A DNA stretch of 64,000 nt from Lumbricus terrestris (Eukaryota > Annelida > Clitellata > Crassiclitellata > Lumbricidae). Of this stretch, positions 54,291 to 63,880 are shown piece by piece; the first letter of the stretch is position 1; every line of letters begins with the position of its first letter. The position numbers and the translations under genes are program-made. The stretch spans positions 30,453,116 to 30,517,115 of the forward strand of contig OX457042.1 in NCBI GenBank assembly GCA_949752735.1. The letters are read 5' to 3'. The notes under the pieces were generated by a model. It did not search any database and was not told where the DNA came from. It saw nothing but the letters and a program-made list of their open reading frames with translations.

Positions 54291-55189
54291 CACTGGCGGA
54301 GACCTAGGGGGGGACAGGGGGGGACGGTCCCCCCCCAATGGAGGCGTTGGGGGGGACGGCCCATGCATTTGTCCCCCCTAATGTTTAAGCGTTAGGGCAT
54401 TTACACAAACACGTCAGTAGAGTTTTAGAGAAAGAAAACTTTAGCAGATGAAGTTCATATTTCTAATGATATGAATTCCCGGGCAATCCGGGCTCTAACC
54501 AATAGTTATTTAGTCCCACGTTGAATAGTTTGCGAACATTATACTGTGTGGATAAGATACCTCTTTTAACATATTACCGGTTATTATAAAAACCTTGCCA
54601 ACACCCAACGTCACAACTGATATAAAATTTATTGACTCCATCAGGAAAAGAGAAGTTCAAGTTCCCCAACTTAGGATTGTGGCATGTTCTTAATTTAATA
54701 ACACTTGGCTGAAAGTGTTAGGTAAAAGCACAACAGACCTGCGTTCTAAATGCCAATTGCCTGAAACAACTGAGCACACGCTGCTTGCGTGTATAACGAA
54801 TGATATACCAAACTTACTACTTAAAAAATGCGAGGAGAAAAAAGTGGAATGCACAGTTAAAAATCTTTAAAGACGTCAACAGCCTTTGTAGCTATAAGAT
54901 GTCGTTAAACTTCTTATTAATAATAATAAATAACGCCACAACGTCATAATCGGGCTTCTGCTACATTCCCCTCAGGTTTCCTTCCAGCTAGAATCAACCC
55001 CCAGTTGGACATTGGGAATAATATGGAAAGTAAGTAAGTTAGTATGTAAGTATTTTGTTTATCACTCCTCTTGAAAACGAACAATGGGACATAGAACATC
55101 GTTATTATACATCGGATTAACAATAGGTAATAAAAACGTACGATTTAAAATCCCAAGTTAAATGTAATATAATTACTAAACTATTATCA

Positions 55190-55775
55190 TCAAACAGGTT
55201 AACTATTTTTTTTAACAGAGAATTCCAATTGGAGATGTCTCTTACACACCTCTTTTAACTTACTAAACTATTATCATCAAACAAGTTAACTATTATTTTT
55301 TTTACAATTGGCCAAGTGACTCAAGTGCCTTGCTCTAAAGTGCTGTAATATGCCGAGCAAATTTCTGTCCAGGGTAACGGCTTCTGTTTTCATAAACCCT
55401 GGTCAAATCGGATCTATCCATTTTTTAACAGAGAATTCCAATTGGAGATGTCTCTTACACACCTCTTTTAACTTTACTAAACTATTGTCATCAGACAAGT
55501 TAACTAATTTTTTTTAAACAGAGAATTCCATTAGGAGATGTCTCTTACACACCTCTTTTAGTTTTACTAAACTTATATCATCAGACAAGTTAACTATTAT
55601 TTTTTTAAACAGAGAATTCCAATAGGAGATGTCTCTTACACACCTCTTTTGACTTTATTAAACTATTATCATCAAACATGTTAACTATTATTATTGTTTT
55701 AAACTGAGAATTCCAATTGGAGATGTCTCTTACACACATCTTTTAGTTTTACTAAATTTATATCATCAGACAAGT
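55190..55775. repeat. About 85-110-bp tandem repeat inside the transposon
   Basis: Roughly six units with GAGAATTCCAATTGGAGATG, TCTCTTACACACCTCTTTTA, ACTATTATCATCAAACAAG and TTAACTATTATTTTTTT. A further unit continues at 56854 after the nested element, so the array was cut in two. Confidence 0.88.
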
Positions 55776-55778
55776 TAA

Positions 55779-56853
55779 CCTTTTCCACTCCTTGGGCCAC
55801 TATAGTGGCCCGTTCAAATATGTCGTTCCGCTCCTCAGGCCACTATACTGCCCAATGCATTTCGATGCCTTATTAACTATTCTGCTTCATTACCATTTCA
55901 ATGGATGAAGCCATACAGGCAGTATTCCTGGCGTCAAATGTCGCCAAGCCGAAGCTATACAGGCAGTATTCCTGGCGTCAAATGTATCTCAAATGTCAGA
56001 TACCGACTGTTGAGGTCGTTCGGCGACATTTGTTTACCCTGAGCATTCACTTCCAATTAGCTGACCAAGCCGATCCGCTTGGCTGCTGCATAGGTCTTGC
56101 ATAGAACAGTGCCTGTATCTATATTTCAAAGGACACACTATCGGCTCATTAGTTATTGCATGGGCTGCCTTGTACAGGTAGTAGACATAGCTCAGTCCTA
56201 ATTAGCTAAAAGGGCCATCCGTAAGTCTTGAATAGACCAGTCATACTGGCATTTCAAAGGCTCATAACAAACGGCTCTTTTCAGAGCCACAAAATGATGG
56301 GAAGGAATGTCGTGTCTGTCGACTTGGCCCAGGTTTCAATCACTCAACCCTACTATCTATCTGTCTATCTGTCTGTCTGTATATGTATTCCTGTCTGTAT
56401 CATCTATCTCTTTTCATTTTCGCCAGGCACATACTATATATATATATATATATATATACTATATATATGTAATGAATTGTGTACATATGCAAAGGCCCAT
56501 ATTACCTAAATTTTATTGGATTTGGGCGGGGTATGGCATAGAAATTTTATGATCAATATTGGCCACCAAAGTGACCCAGTGGTCACTGACGGTAGCTTGT
56601 GAATTATCCCATAGATCGGTAAACATGTATCGCACGAGAGCCGTCAGCTAATTTGCTCCTCCTGGACAGCTTCATACAAGTCTCATTCACGCGGTAGATA
56701 GGCTGCAAGTGTCACTTGTCACATTATTCAAATCCCATTCCGTTCTGTACCTCGGACAACAATAGAGAAGTTGGACGGTCAGAAGACGGTCAAGCGGTCA
56801 GTTATATTGGATCTGGAGGTGCTGTTATAAAAATTTTATTGGATTGGTAAAGG
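55779..56853. mobile_element. 1.08-kb TTAA-flanked element nested in the tandem repeat
   Basis: TTAA on both sides (55775-55778 and 56854-56857) replaces the single TTAA of other repeat units. Ends are CCTTTTCC and GGTAAAGG. The interior has palindromes GGGCCACTATAGTGGCCC, a 36-bp local direct duplication (near 55910 and 55952) and a (TA)n tract (56434-56468). TTAA targets point to piggyBac- or Kolobok-type mobilisation. No transposase seen. Confidence 0.75.
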
Positions 56854-57188
56854 TTAACTATTATTGTTAAACAGATAATTCCAATTGGAGATGTTTCTTA
56901 CACACCTCTTTTAAGTTCACTAAACAATTATCAATTCAAAGCATTTCGACATTGGTGGGGACACTTTTGAAGTCTTAAACAAAGACTATAAGCACTAAAA
57001 TGACGAGGAAATTTGTTAATATGACTACCTGAAATGCTACCATTGTAGTGCTGAAAATCAAACTTTTTCGAAGTTTGGGGGCATATTTCCTGCCCAAACC
57101 CTCCCCTGCGAGGCGCTTTGTGCCTCGGCGATCGTCATTCGGCCGCTCGTCCGTCCCCCCCAAAGTTCGGACCAGGTCTCCGCCTATG

Positions 57189-57342
57189 CGTACGTGTGAC
57201 AGACGTGCTTTGTAGGCTGCTATTATAGCACCGATGTGTTGCAATCTGTCTGCTCTGTTAGTAGTTATAAGAGCCTAATCACAGGATGCTGTGGCCTAAT
57301 ATTTTTAAGATAACTGCAGGGCCTACACTAGCTGTAACCAGT
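57189..57342. repeat. Duplicated segment, copy 2, right part
   Basis: Continues copy 2 after the transposon with CGTACGTGTGACAGACGTGC, matching 53936 onwards, and ends at GCTGTAACCAGT with small indels. Confidence 0.9.
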
Positions 57343-58304
57343 TGCGGTTTGTCAACAAGATTGTTAAATGAAATTTCTATGATTCGTTTTGCGATAAATT
57401 GTATAAAAGACGCAGCCTATAATAATTATTATGTATGACGTTCTATTGTTATTGTAATTCTCCGATGACGTCATTTCCGCCCACTGATTGGAAAATCGAC
57501 TTTAGTAGGTGATCGCAGAAAATCATCGAAAATGTCGATTTGAATAAGTGGAAATTCGAAATTCGACGGAAAAGCTGTTTAATTGGAAAGAAAAAATCGA
57601 CCAATGATCGAATAATCGCACGAATTTCTCATTTCGAAGGGAAAAGCATCGAAAATGTCGATCCGAAGAAGTTGAAATTCTGAAATGAATGATGAATCGT
57701 TTCTATGGAAACTGAAGTCGATCACTAATCGAATAAGATCATCGAAAATCATCGCTCTGAGGGAAGCAGGAATTCAAGGTATACGTGTATTTTAGCTTTC
57801 CACTCCTATTGAAGCGGGGATTTTTAAATTGTTATTTATATTTATTTTTAATTGGATTTTGTACTTAGGATTTAATATTTATGTGTAATTAAAGCTGTCT
57901 GTTGACTCTGTTCAGTTAGTAGTTACGTTTAATTAAGATTACTGCATAACTTGTAAATGTAAAGTGCAGTGCATCTTGCAGGCATTTAATTAAAGAACAG
58001 ATATTATTATTATTATTATTGTTATTTTATTTTTATTTTTTTAATATTATACAATCATTTATTAAACGAAACATGTTTTACAAGAAAAAGCACAAAAAGT
58101 TCTTTGTTCATGAGTTAGCGACCCTCATCACAGGACAACGGTGTGAACGTGCCTCGAAATGCCACTGCATTAAATCTTTGCGTACAAATTGAGAGGCGTT
58201 GGAAAAGGTACGTGGTTTCCAGAGGGTTTCCAGTTACCACTGACAAACGCCGGCCAAGTTCAGTTAAAAATTCAATGCCTGATCTGTTTTATCAATTTTT
58301 TTTA

Positions 58305-58335
<31 letters not shown>

Positions 58336-58486
58336 TTGTGCGGGTTGAGAATATTTTGACATTGATTGGATATAGAAATGGCGTCCGTTTGTTTATTATA
58401 CCAATCTGTTCGTTAATACTAGACATAAATTTGGTGCCTCACAGTCTAGTTAGAACTGTTAGACTACTCTGGCTTTTGTAGAATAC
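57343..58486. other. Intergenic with ATT microsatellites
   Basis: Contains a cluster of TCGA-rich short palindromic segments (57490-57760, e.g. GAAAATCGAC / ATCGAAAATGTCGAT repeated) and ATT tracts near 58005-58022 and 58303-58336. No gene seen. Confidence 0.45.
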
Positions 58487-58494
58487 CTGTCTGC

Positions 58495-58690
58495 CAGGGC
58501 TGTTTTTAAGGAATTTTTTAGAACTGCACAACCCCTTCTTTTCCTTCCCATCCTCCATGGTAAATTAATTCCAATCGGAGAACAATACCCATTTTTTGCT
58601 AGTTTTAACTGTACAGAAGTGATCCTACAACTGCACAAATCCATTTAGAACTGCACATTTTGTGTACAACTGCACGTTTAAAAAGCCCTG
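58495..58690. mobile_element. CAGGGCTGTTTTTAAGG MITE, copy 1 (exact target duplication)
   Basis: Ends CAGGGCTGTTTTTAAGG and TTAAAAAGCCCTG, with exact 8-bp duplications CTGTCTGC (58487-58494 and 58691-58698). It is the reference copy for the family also at 6532, 9004 and 27953. Non-coding, hAT-like. Confidence 0.93.
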
Positions 58691-58698
58691 CTGTCTGC

Positions 58699-59391
58699 TG
58701 CTTTTCAGTGCAGCGATGGCAGAAATACTTTCAATTCACAGTCATCATAGTGAGTCGTAAAGATCGGTTGAGAGATTCAGCAACAGATGGTGTTTTTGAG
58801 GCTGAAACGACAAAAATGTCGACAACAGCACTATATCTTTGTAACTGGAAGACAAGAGTAAGCATATCTGGGCAGGCAAAAGGTGCGCAGTGACTTTCTG
58901 GAATCTAGGATGATGGACTGGTGAAGTAGGTAGGTCTACGGATGTTGTACTAGATCAGCAGTTCTCAGCAAGGAGTCAACCTGCGAGTCGGCTGACTTTT
59001 CAGAAACTTGTAAAAGATGAAATAGCAATTTCTGTGCTACCTATACCACACTATAGCATCATAAAATAAATTTTATCTCATTCTTTTGCAACGATTCATT
59101 CGATAGATTGTGAAATCTAATATAATTTTTGCTAATTTAGTTTTCAAATATAAAATTCCACTTTTCCATTCTTCTAAAAGTAAAACAATAAATCGGTTTG
59201 CTCAAAAGGGCTAGGCTGTCAGCTAGTGCGGCCTATGGATGTGCTTCACATAATTCATAAAGAGCACAAGTAAAGTTTATGAAATTGATCACCTCCTCAA
59301 ACGAATGGTCAGGGTGAAATGAGTGTCGGTCGAATCGATGAAATCCAACAAATAAACTTAAGCACCATTCTGATAACGCCAAGAAGACTCA
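58699..59391. other. Intergenic, no gene recognised
   Basis: No conserved frame or bounded repeat. Confidence 0.45.
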
Positions 59392-59399
59392 CTTGAGAC

Positions 59400-59606
59400 C
59401 AAGGCCATAGCTAGGGGAGTGTTTTGGGTGTTTGAACACCCCCCGAAATGGAAAATGTGAAAAATAATATAATGCATGTACGAGCACATGATGTAAAAAC
59501 CATGAAATAAATCCATGAAAACACCCCCGGAAAGAAAAAAAGGTCATCAATTTTTGGGGAAGTGGTGTGAAACACCCCCCGAAATCAAATCCTGGCTACG
59601 GCCTTG
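59400..59606 (+). mobile_element. CAAGGCCGTAGCYAGG MITE, 207-bp copy
   Basis: Exact 8-bp duplications CTTGAGAC (59392-59399 and 59607-59614) flank CAAGGCCATAGCTAGG and CCTGGCTACGGCCTTG. It shares GGGTGTTTGAACACCCCCC with 22123-22421 (inverted) and carries one AAAAAGGTCATCA module. Confidence 0.93.
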
Positions 59607-59614
59607 CTTGAGAC

Positions 59615-60654
59615 GAAAAACTTGGTGAGTTCCAACAGCAAAACTTGACAGCTGTTGAGGTTTCATAAGCCGAATAGACTTATGAAGCTTCAACTTCATA
59701 CTAATAGGTAGCTCTCAGAATCGCAATGGGTAGGAAACCTCACACAGATGCCAAAAGAAGTTTTTGAATTTAGAAGTGAAAATACACAAGAATGGTAAAC
59801 ATTCTAGCCTTGTTAATCTGTTTGTTGCTTTCCATTGTCTGTGGAGCATTCACTGAAACATTTCCTTTCCGGATCATCTTACTTCGGGAGTGGCAAGGAA
59901 CCATCAGGTGTATCGTCTTCAATCGGAAAATGGCGGTTCTTGCAACTGGGACGATGTTGTCGCACATGGCACAACTAAGTAGTTGTTGCTGTATAACGAC
60001 ACTGTCAACATGGATGATTGTAGTGTCGCCCTCCTCCTTTCTCCAGGCTTGGGACTGGCACTGCCAAAGCACGAGCAGTGGCAGAATTCCAACAGCTACA
60101 GTTGCAACACTGCGTAAGAATATCTAGAGGGTTCTTACATGGGAATATCCCTAAAACGGAAGTACAGTGATCATTTAACAAAGATGTTAGTTAAGTCATT
60201 TAAGTCATTCATAAATGTCTTGTTGCATTCTATAATACCATAATTATTATGGCCTTGCTAAACCTATCTGGTGTGTTGTGTAGTTGGGTGATGTTGCTGT
60301 TCGCTATCGTGGTCAGAGTCATGAGGATCCTTTATGAAGATTCAACATCTGTCGACAGATGGAGCTTTTCGTGACAGGAATGACGAGCGACACCTTGCAA
60401 CAGCTGTAAGTTATTAAAACCATGGTTAAGAATAACTAAGCAGTAGTCTTGGAACCTCCCTCCCCCCCCACCCCCACTAAACTCAACCATTGATAGAGCC
60501 AGCCCTGGACTGGATGAAGAATTGCAATGCTATAATTATCCTTGTTATCATAAAGTGTCATATAACTGAAGCTACTACTGCCCAATTTTATGACTTCTGT
60601 CTCTCTTGAGCTGGTCTTATATCTACATATGGATGTGTTTGTTTGTATGTGCAC
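59615..60654. other. Intergenic, no gene supported
   Basis: Overlapping open frames of about 100 codons lie on both strands at 59770-60127. The plus frame begins with a signal-peptide-like stretch (MVNILALLICLLLSIVCGA), but no homology, splice signal or codon evidence supports either. Confidence 0.35.
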
Positions 60655-60857
60655 TTGTTATAACGCCCCTTCAAGCTCTCTACTCAGAGGCGCTCCCGAC
60701 TGCAGAGCGGACACTGCATCAAAGTTTCACGCCGAATCACTGAGCAATTGCGAGTGAAGGACTTGCCCAAGGTCCCTACGCGGCGACTTGAGGTGGATTC
60801 GAACCTCGAACCTTCCGGCTTCAAGGCAACGACGCCACCACTACACCACCATGCCCC
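60655..60857 (-). mobile_element. SINE family 1, copy H
   Basis: Minus-strand copy with B box GAGGTTCGAATCC, body GACCTTGGGCAAGTCCTT and tail GGAGCGCCTCTGAGTAG, then CTTGAAGGGGCGTTATAAC. Full length. Confidence 0.88.
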
Positions 60858-60869
60858 ACGTTCTTATCT

Positions 60870-61415
60870 GTGTTCTTGTGTTCTTTAATATCTTCTCATC
60901 TCTTAAGTGGTCTGAGACTTTGTTTTCCTGTCTGTCTGCCACTCTCTTGTCTCTCTCTGTTTCTTGGTTAAGGTCTGACATCTATCTATCTACGTGTTTT
61001 TGGTCATTCCATTGTCTTATATGTAGGCCTATGTCTTTTTCCGTGCTTTGTCTTATCGTTTTCTTTCACTTCAGTCTGAATTGCATGCGTCTCTATTTCT
61101 CTCTCTTTGTCTTAGTTCTGTCTCTGCCTCTAGATTTTCTTTTCGTCACTCATGCTTCTTTGCTATCTGCTTTGGCAGTTTCACTTGTTTAGGCTTTATC
61201 TAAATTAGTTTCGTATCATTTCAGCGTGAAGCTGTATTGCAAATTCTATAGTCACTAGGATACTTGGAAGTAGGCCTATGCAAAAATAATTCTGCTAATT
61301 TCTTCACCTAGACATTGCATTCCCTGCTTTGTTTTATCGACCTAAAGAGCTATCTTAAGGTGCTACTTAAATGCATTAAATGCATAGAAGTTATAGAACA
61401 TGAGTGTGTTGCTAA
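60870..61415. other. Intergenic, CT-rich, no gene recognised
   Basis: Pyrimidine-rich on the + strand (about 60890-61170), which makes a Leu/Ser/Phe-rich open frame without homology. Confidence 0.4.
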
Positions 61416-61594
61416 ATTTCAGAGACCAGAGACTTGTCCGGCAGTTTTGGCACCGTCCGTCCTGATGGCCAGCGGCAGTTTTGGCACCGTCCGTCCTGGC
61501 CGCCTGTCAGCTCTGTCGGCTCTGGCACCGTCTCCCTGACACAAGGCCCAGCTTGTACTGGTGTCGTCAGTATTAATTTCATAGGCGATAGGAC

Positions 61595-62045
61595 TCTGGT
61601 AGTTTTTGGTACTGTTAGGTCTTTGTATAAGTGATAATAGCAAGTATTATTATTTAGTTTTTGGTACTGTTAGGACATTGTATAAGTGATAATAGTAATT
61701 ATTATTATTTAGTTTTTGGTACTGTTAGGACATTGTGTAAGTGATAATAGTAATTATTATTATTTAGTTTTTGGTACTGTTAGGACATTGTGTAAGTGAT
61801 AATAGTAATTATTATTATTTAGTTTTTGGTACTGTTAGGACATTGTATAAGTGATAATAGTAAGTATTATTATTATTTAGTTTTTGGTACTGTTAGGACA
61901 TTGTATAAGTGATAATAGTAAGTATTATTATTATTTAGTTTTTGGTACTGTTAGGACATTGTATAAGTGATAATAGTAGGCTAAGTATTATTATTATTTA
62001 GTTTTTGGTACTGTAATTATTATAAGTGATAATAGTAATTATTAT
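61595..62045. repeat. About 58-62-bp tandem repeat (TTTTTGGTACTGTTAGGACAT)
   Basis: Seven to eight units of TATTATTATTTAG / TTTTTGGTACTGTTAGGACA / TTGTATAAGTGATAATAGTA. One unit (near 61974) has five extra bases GGCTA after TA. The segment just left (61560-61620) resembles the right arm of the palindrome at 62090-62294, so array and palindrome share ancestry. Confidence 0.9.
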
Positions 62046-62089
62046 TAGCTATGACACTGACATGCACTGCTACTCTGACATCTGACATA

Positions 62090-62294
62090 TAGATACTTAC
62101 GGTGCTTGGTCCTAATGGTCCCAACAAAACTACTAGAGTTTCATCCCCTGCGAAACTAATACTGACAACGCCCTTACTAGCTGACAGAGCTGTCTCTGTC
62201 AGTTAGTAGTGGCGTCGTCAGTACTATTTTCACAGGTGATAGAACTCTAGTAGTTTTGTTGGAACCGTTAGTACTTTGCACCGTTAAGTATCTA
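62090..62294. repeat. Large imperfect palindrome, about 100-bp arms
   Basis: The left arm starts TAGATACTTACGGTGC and the right arm ends GTTAAGTATCTA. CCAACAAAACTACTAGAGTT pairs with AACTCTAGTAGTTTTGTTGG, and the centre is CTGACAGAG / CTCTGTCAG (62181-62202). A direct repeat with GACATCTGACAT lies on each side (about 62055-62087 and 62319-62346). It probably derives from a DNA transposon. Confidence 0.85.
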
Positions 62295-62345
62295 TTAGGT
62301 CTGGCACCGTCGCAACTGGCATTGCACGCTACTCCGACATCTGAC

Positions 62346-62938
62346 ATGGCGCTCTGGCTGTTGCCCGGGATTTTGTTTCCTGCAGCAATCGACACATCTG
62401 ATGGCGTTAACCGCTGGAGGAATGAAGTTCTTTACTCGAAGGACCAACATTCCGGAAAGGAACAACTTAGACGATCCAGTTGACTGACTCTCATGGAAGC
62501 AGCTATGGGTTAGTTGAAGTTCCTATATGAATGTCCCATGTATCTGATGTATTTATTTGCTGCTGATAAAATCTCATGTCATGTAATGATGCTAATTACG
62601 GTAAGTATAGGGATGTCGATTATGATAATTTTATCGATCAGACGAATGCTTCTGCTTTTGTGTGTTTCACTTTCACCTTTTCTGCTATAGTTCTGTTTGC
62701 CTAACTTTTTCTCTATTTAGCCTGTCCTTCCGTCTGTCACTGTTTGAACTGTATAGTCTGATCTCCTTCAACTTGCTTTCCCATGGTCGCCTGGCTTCTT
62801 GTTCGGTCTGTTATAGACCTGTGTTATAAATATTATTATAATTCATTAGTTTAGATTATATTTAATTACTTAAATTACATTACATCTTTGTTAATATGAT
62901 GATCACTGTACTTCCGATTTAGGTATATTCTCAGTGTT
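62346..62938. other. Intergenic, no gene recognised
   Basis: No coding support or bounded repeat. Confidence 0.4.
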
Positions 62939-63191
62939 GCCCCAGGTCGTTTTTAGGGGTGTATTTGGTGTTTGAACACCCCTGAAATGTAATAATGTAG
63001 AAACGCAATAATGCATTTACTAACACACGATGTAAGAACTAAGAGGAGATTTAATTTTGTAGCTCTTATTTCTACGTGTGATTTTACAATAGATTAGATT
63101 ATGATGTTGATCTAATCATGGCAATGATGTGCTACAATTGAGGTTCTGGAATTGTATAATAATTGTACTACAATCCTTGCAACGGCCTTGT
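62939..63191 (+). mobile_element. Decayed copy of the CAAGGCCGTAGCYAGG MITE
   Basis: Contains GGTGTTTGAACACCCCTGAA, then 'taatgcatttactaacacacgatgtaag', matching the interior of 59400-59606, and ends near ACGGCCTTG. The left end and target duplication are unclear; an unrelated stretch lies in the middle. Confidence 0.55.
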
Positions 63192-63663
63192 TTCTTCCCT
63201 TCTCTGATCCAGCCAAAGCTCGAGGGTACGTACCATACGTATTAATATTCCATCCATAATTAGTAATTACTGCAATCAATGTGATGACTGCAAGTCGAGC
63301 AACGAATCCATTTCAAAATTTGCCTTACAGCTATCCAGGTAAACACTGCCACATCCTAACATAAGCATATTTAATGGGTAGTTTGCTGGTTTAAATGCAT
63401 GCCCAAAGTAAATGCATTAAAGTTATTTAACAACTAAAAATGCATTGACGTGTAACTAGGTGCAGTGTGTCACCTGGATTTGTCTCTTTTCCTAAAATAA
63501 ACAAAGACCATTATTATAAGAATAATTATGTCCGATGGAAACGCCCCAAAATCTAAAAACATCCAAATTGTTCCGTGGCTATTATATATGTCACTTGCTG
63601 AATCTGAATTAGCTATGAAATTCAAATCCATTCCAGTCCACTCTGTCATTCTTTGACAACATT

Positions 63664-63880
63664 GTGGGGTGCAGCGGTGTATTGATGGTGTTCATTGCCT
63701 TGGAGCCGAAGGGTTCCAGGTTCGAATCCACCCAAAAGCCGCTGCATAGGGACCTTGAGCAGGTCCTTCACCCGCAAATGATCGGGCACTTCGGCATGAA
63801 ACTTCAATGCAGTGTCTGTGCTATAGTCGGGAGTGCCTCTGAGTGCAGAGCTTGAAGGTCATTATAGAAATGGATAAATA
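63664..63880 (+). mobile_element. SINE family 1, copy I
   Basis: GGGGTGCAGCGGTGTATTG head, B box CAGGTTCGAATCC, body GACCTTGAGCAGGTCCTTCA, tail GGGAGTGCCTCTGAGTGCAG, then TTGAAGGTCATTATAGAAAT and a (TAAA)n end. Full length. Confidence 0.88.

Larger units (their letters stand above)
54291..57188. mobile_element. 2.9-kb non-autonomous DNA transposon in duplicated segment
   Basis: Flanked by exact 8-bp duplications CGTACGTG (54283-54290 and 57189-57196). Ends are CACTGGCGGAGACC and GGTCTCCGCCTATG (12/14 inverted match). The empty site in the neighbouring copy (near 53937) carries one CGTACGTG, which confirms the borders. The interior has G-runs near the left end, a tandem repeat (55190-55775, resuming at 56854-56935) and a nested TTAA element. 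No transposase was recognised. The 8-bp duplication and CA..TG ends fit hAT-like elements. Confidence 0.92.

Noticed and set aside
59770..60127. Overlapping frames of 111 (+) and 100 (-) codons, the first with a signal-peptide-like start
   Set aside because: No homologue recognised, no splice sites that extend them, and both strands are open equally; kept only as a note.
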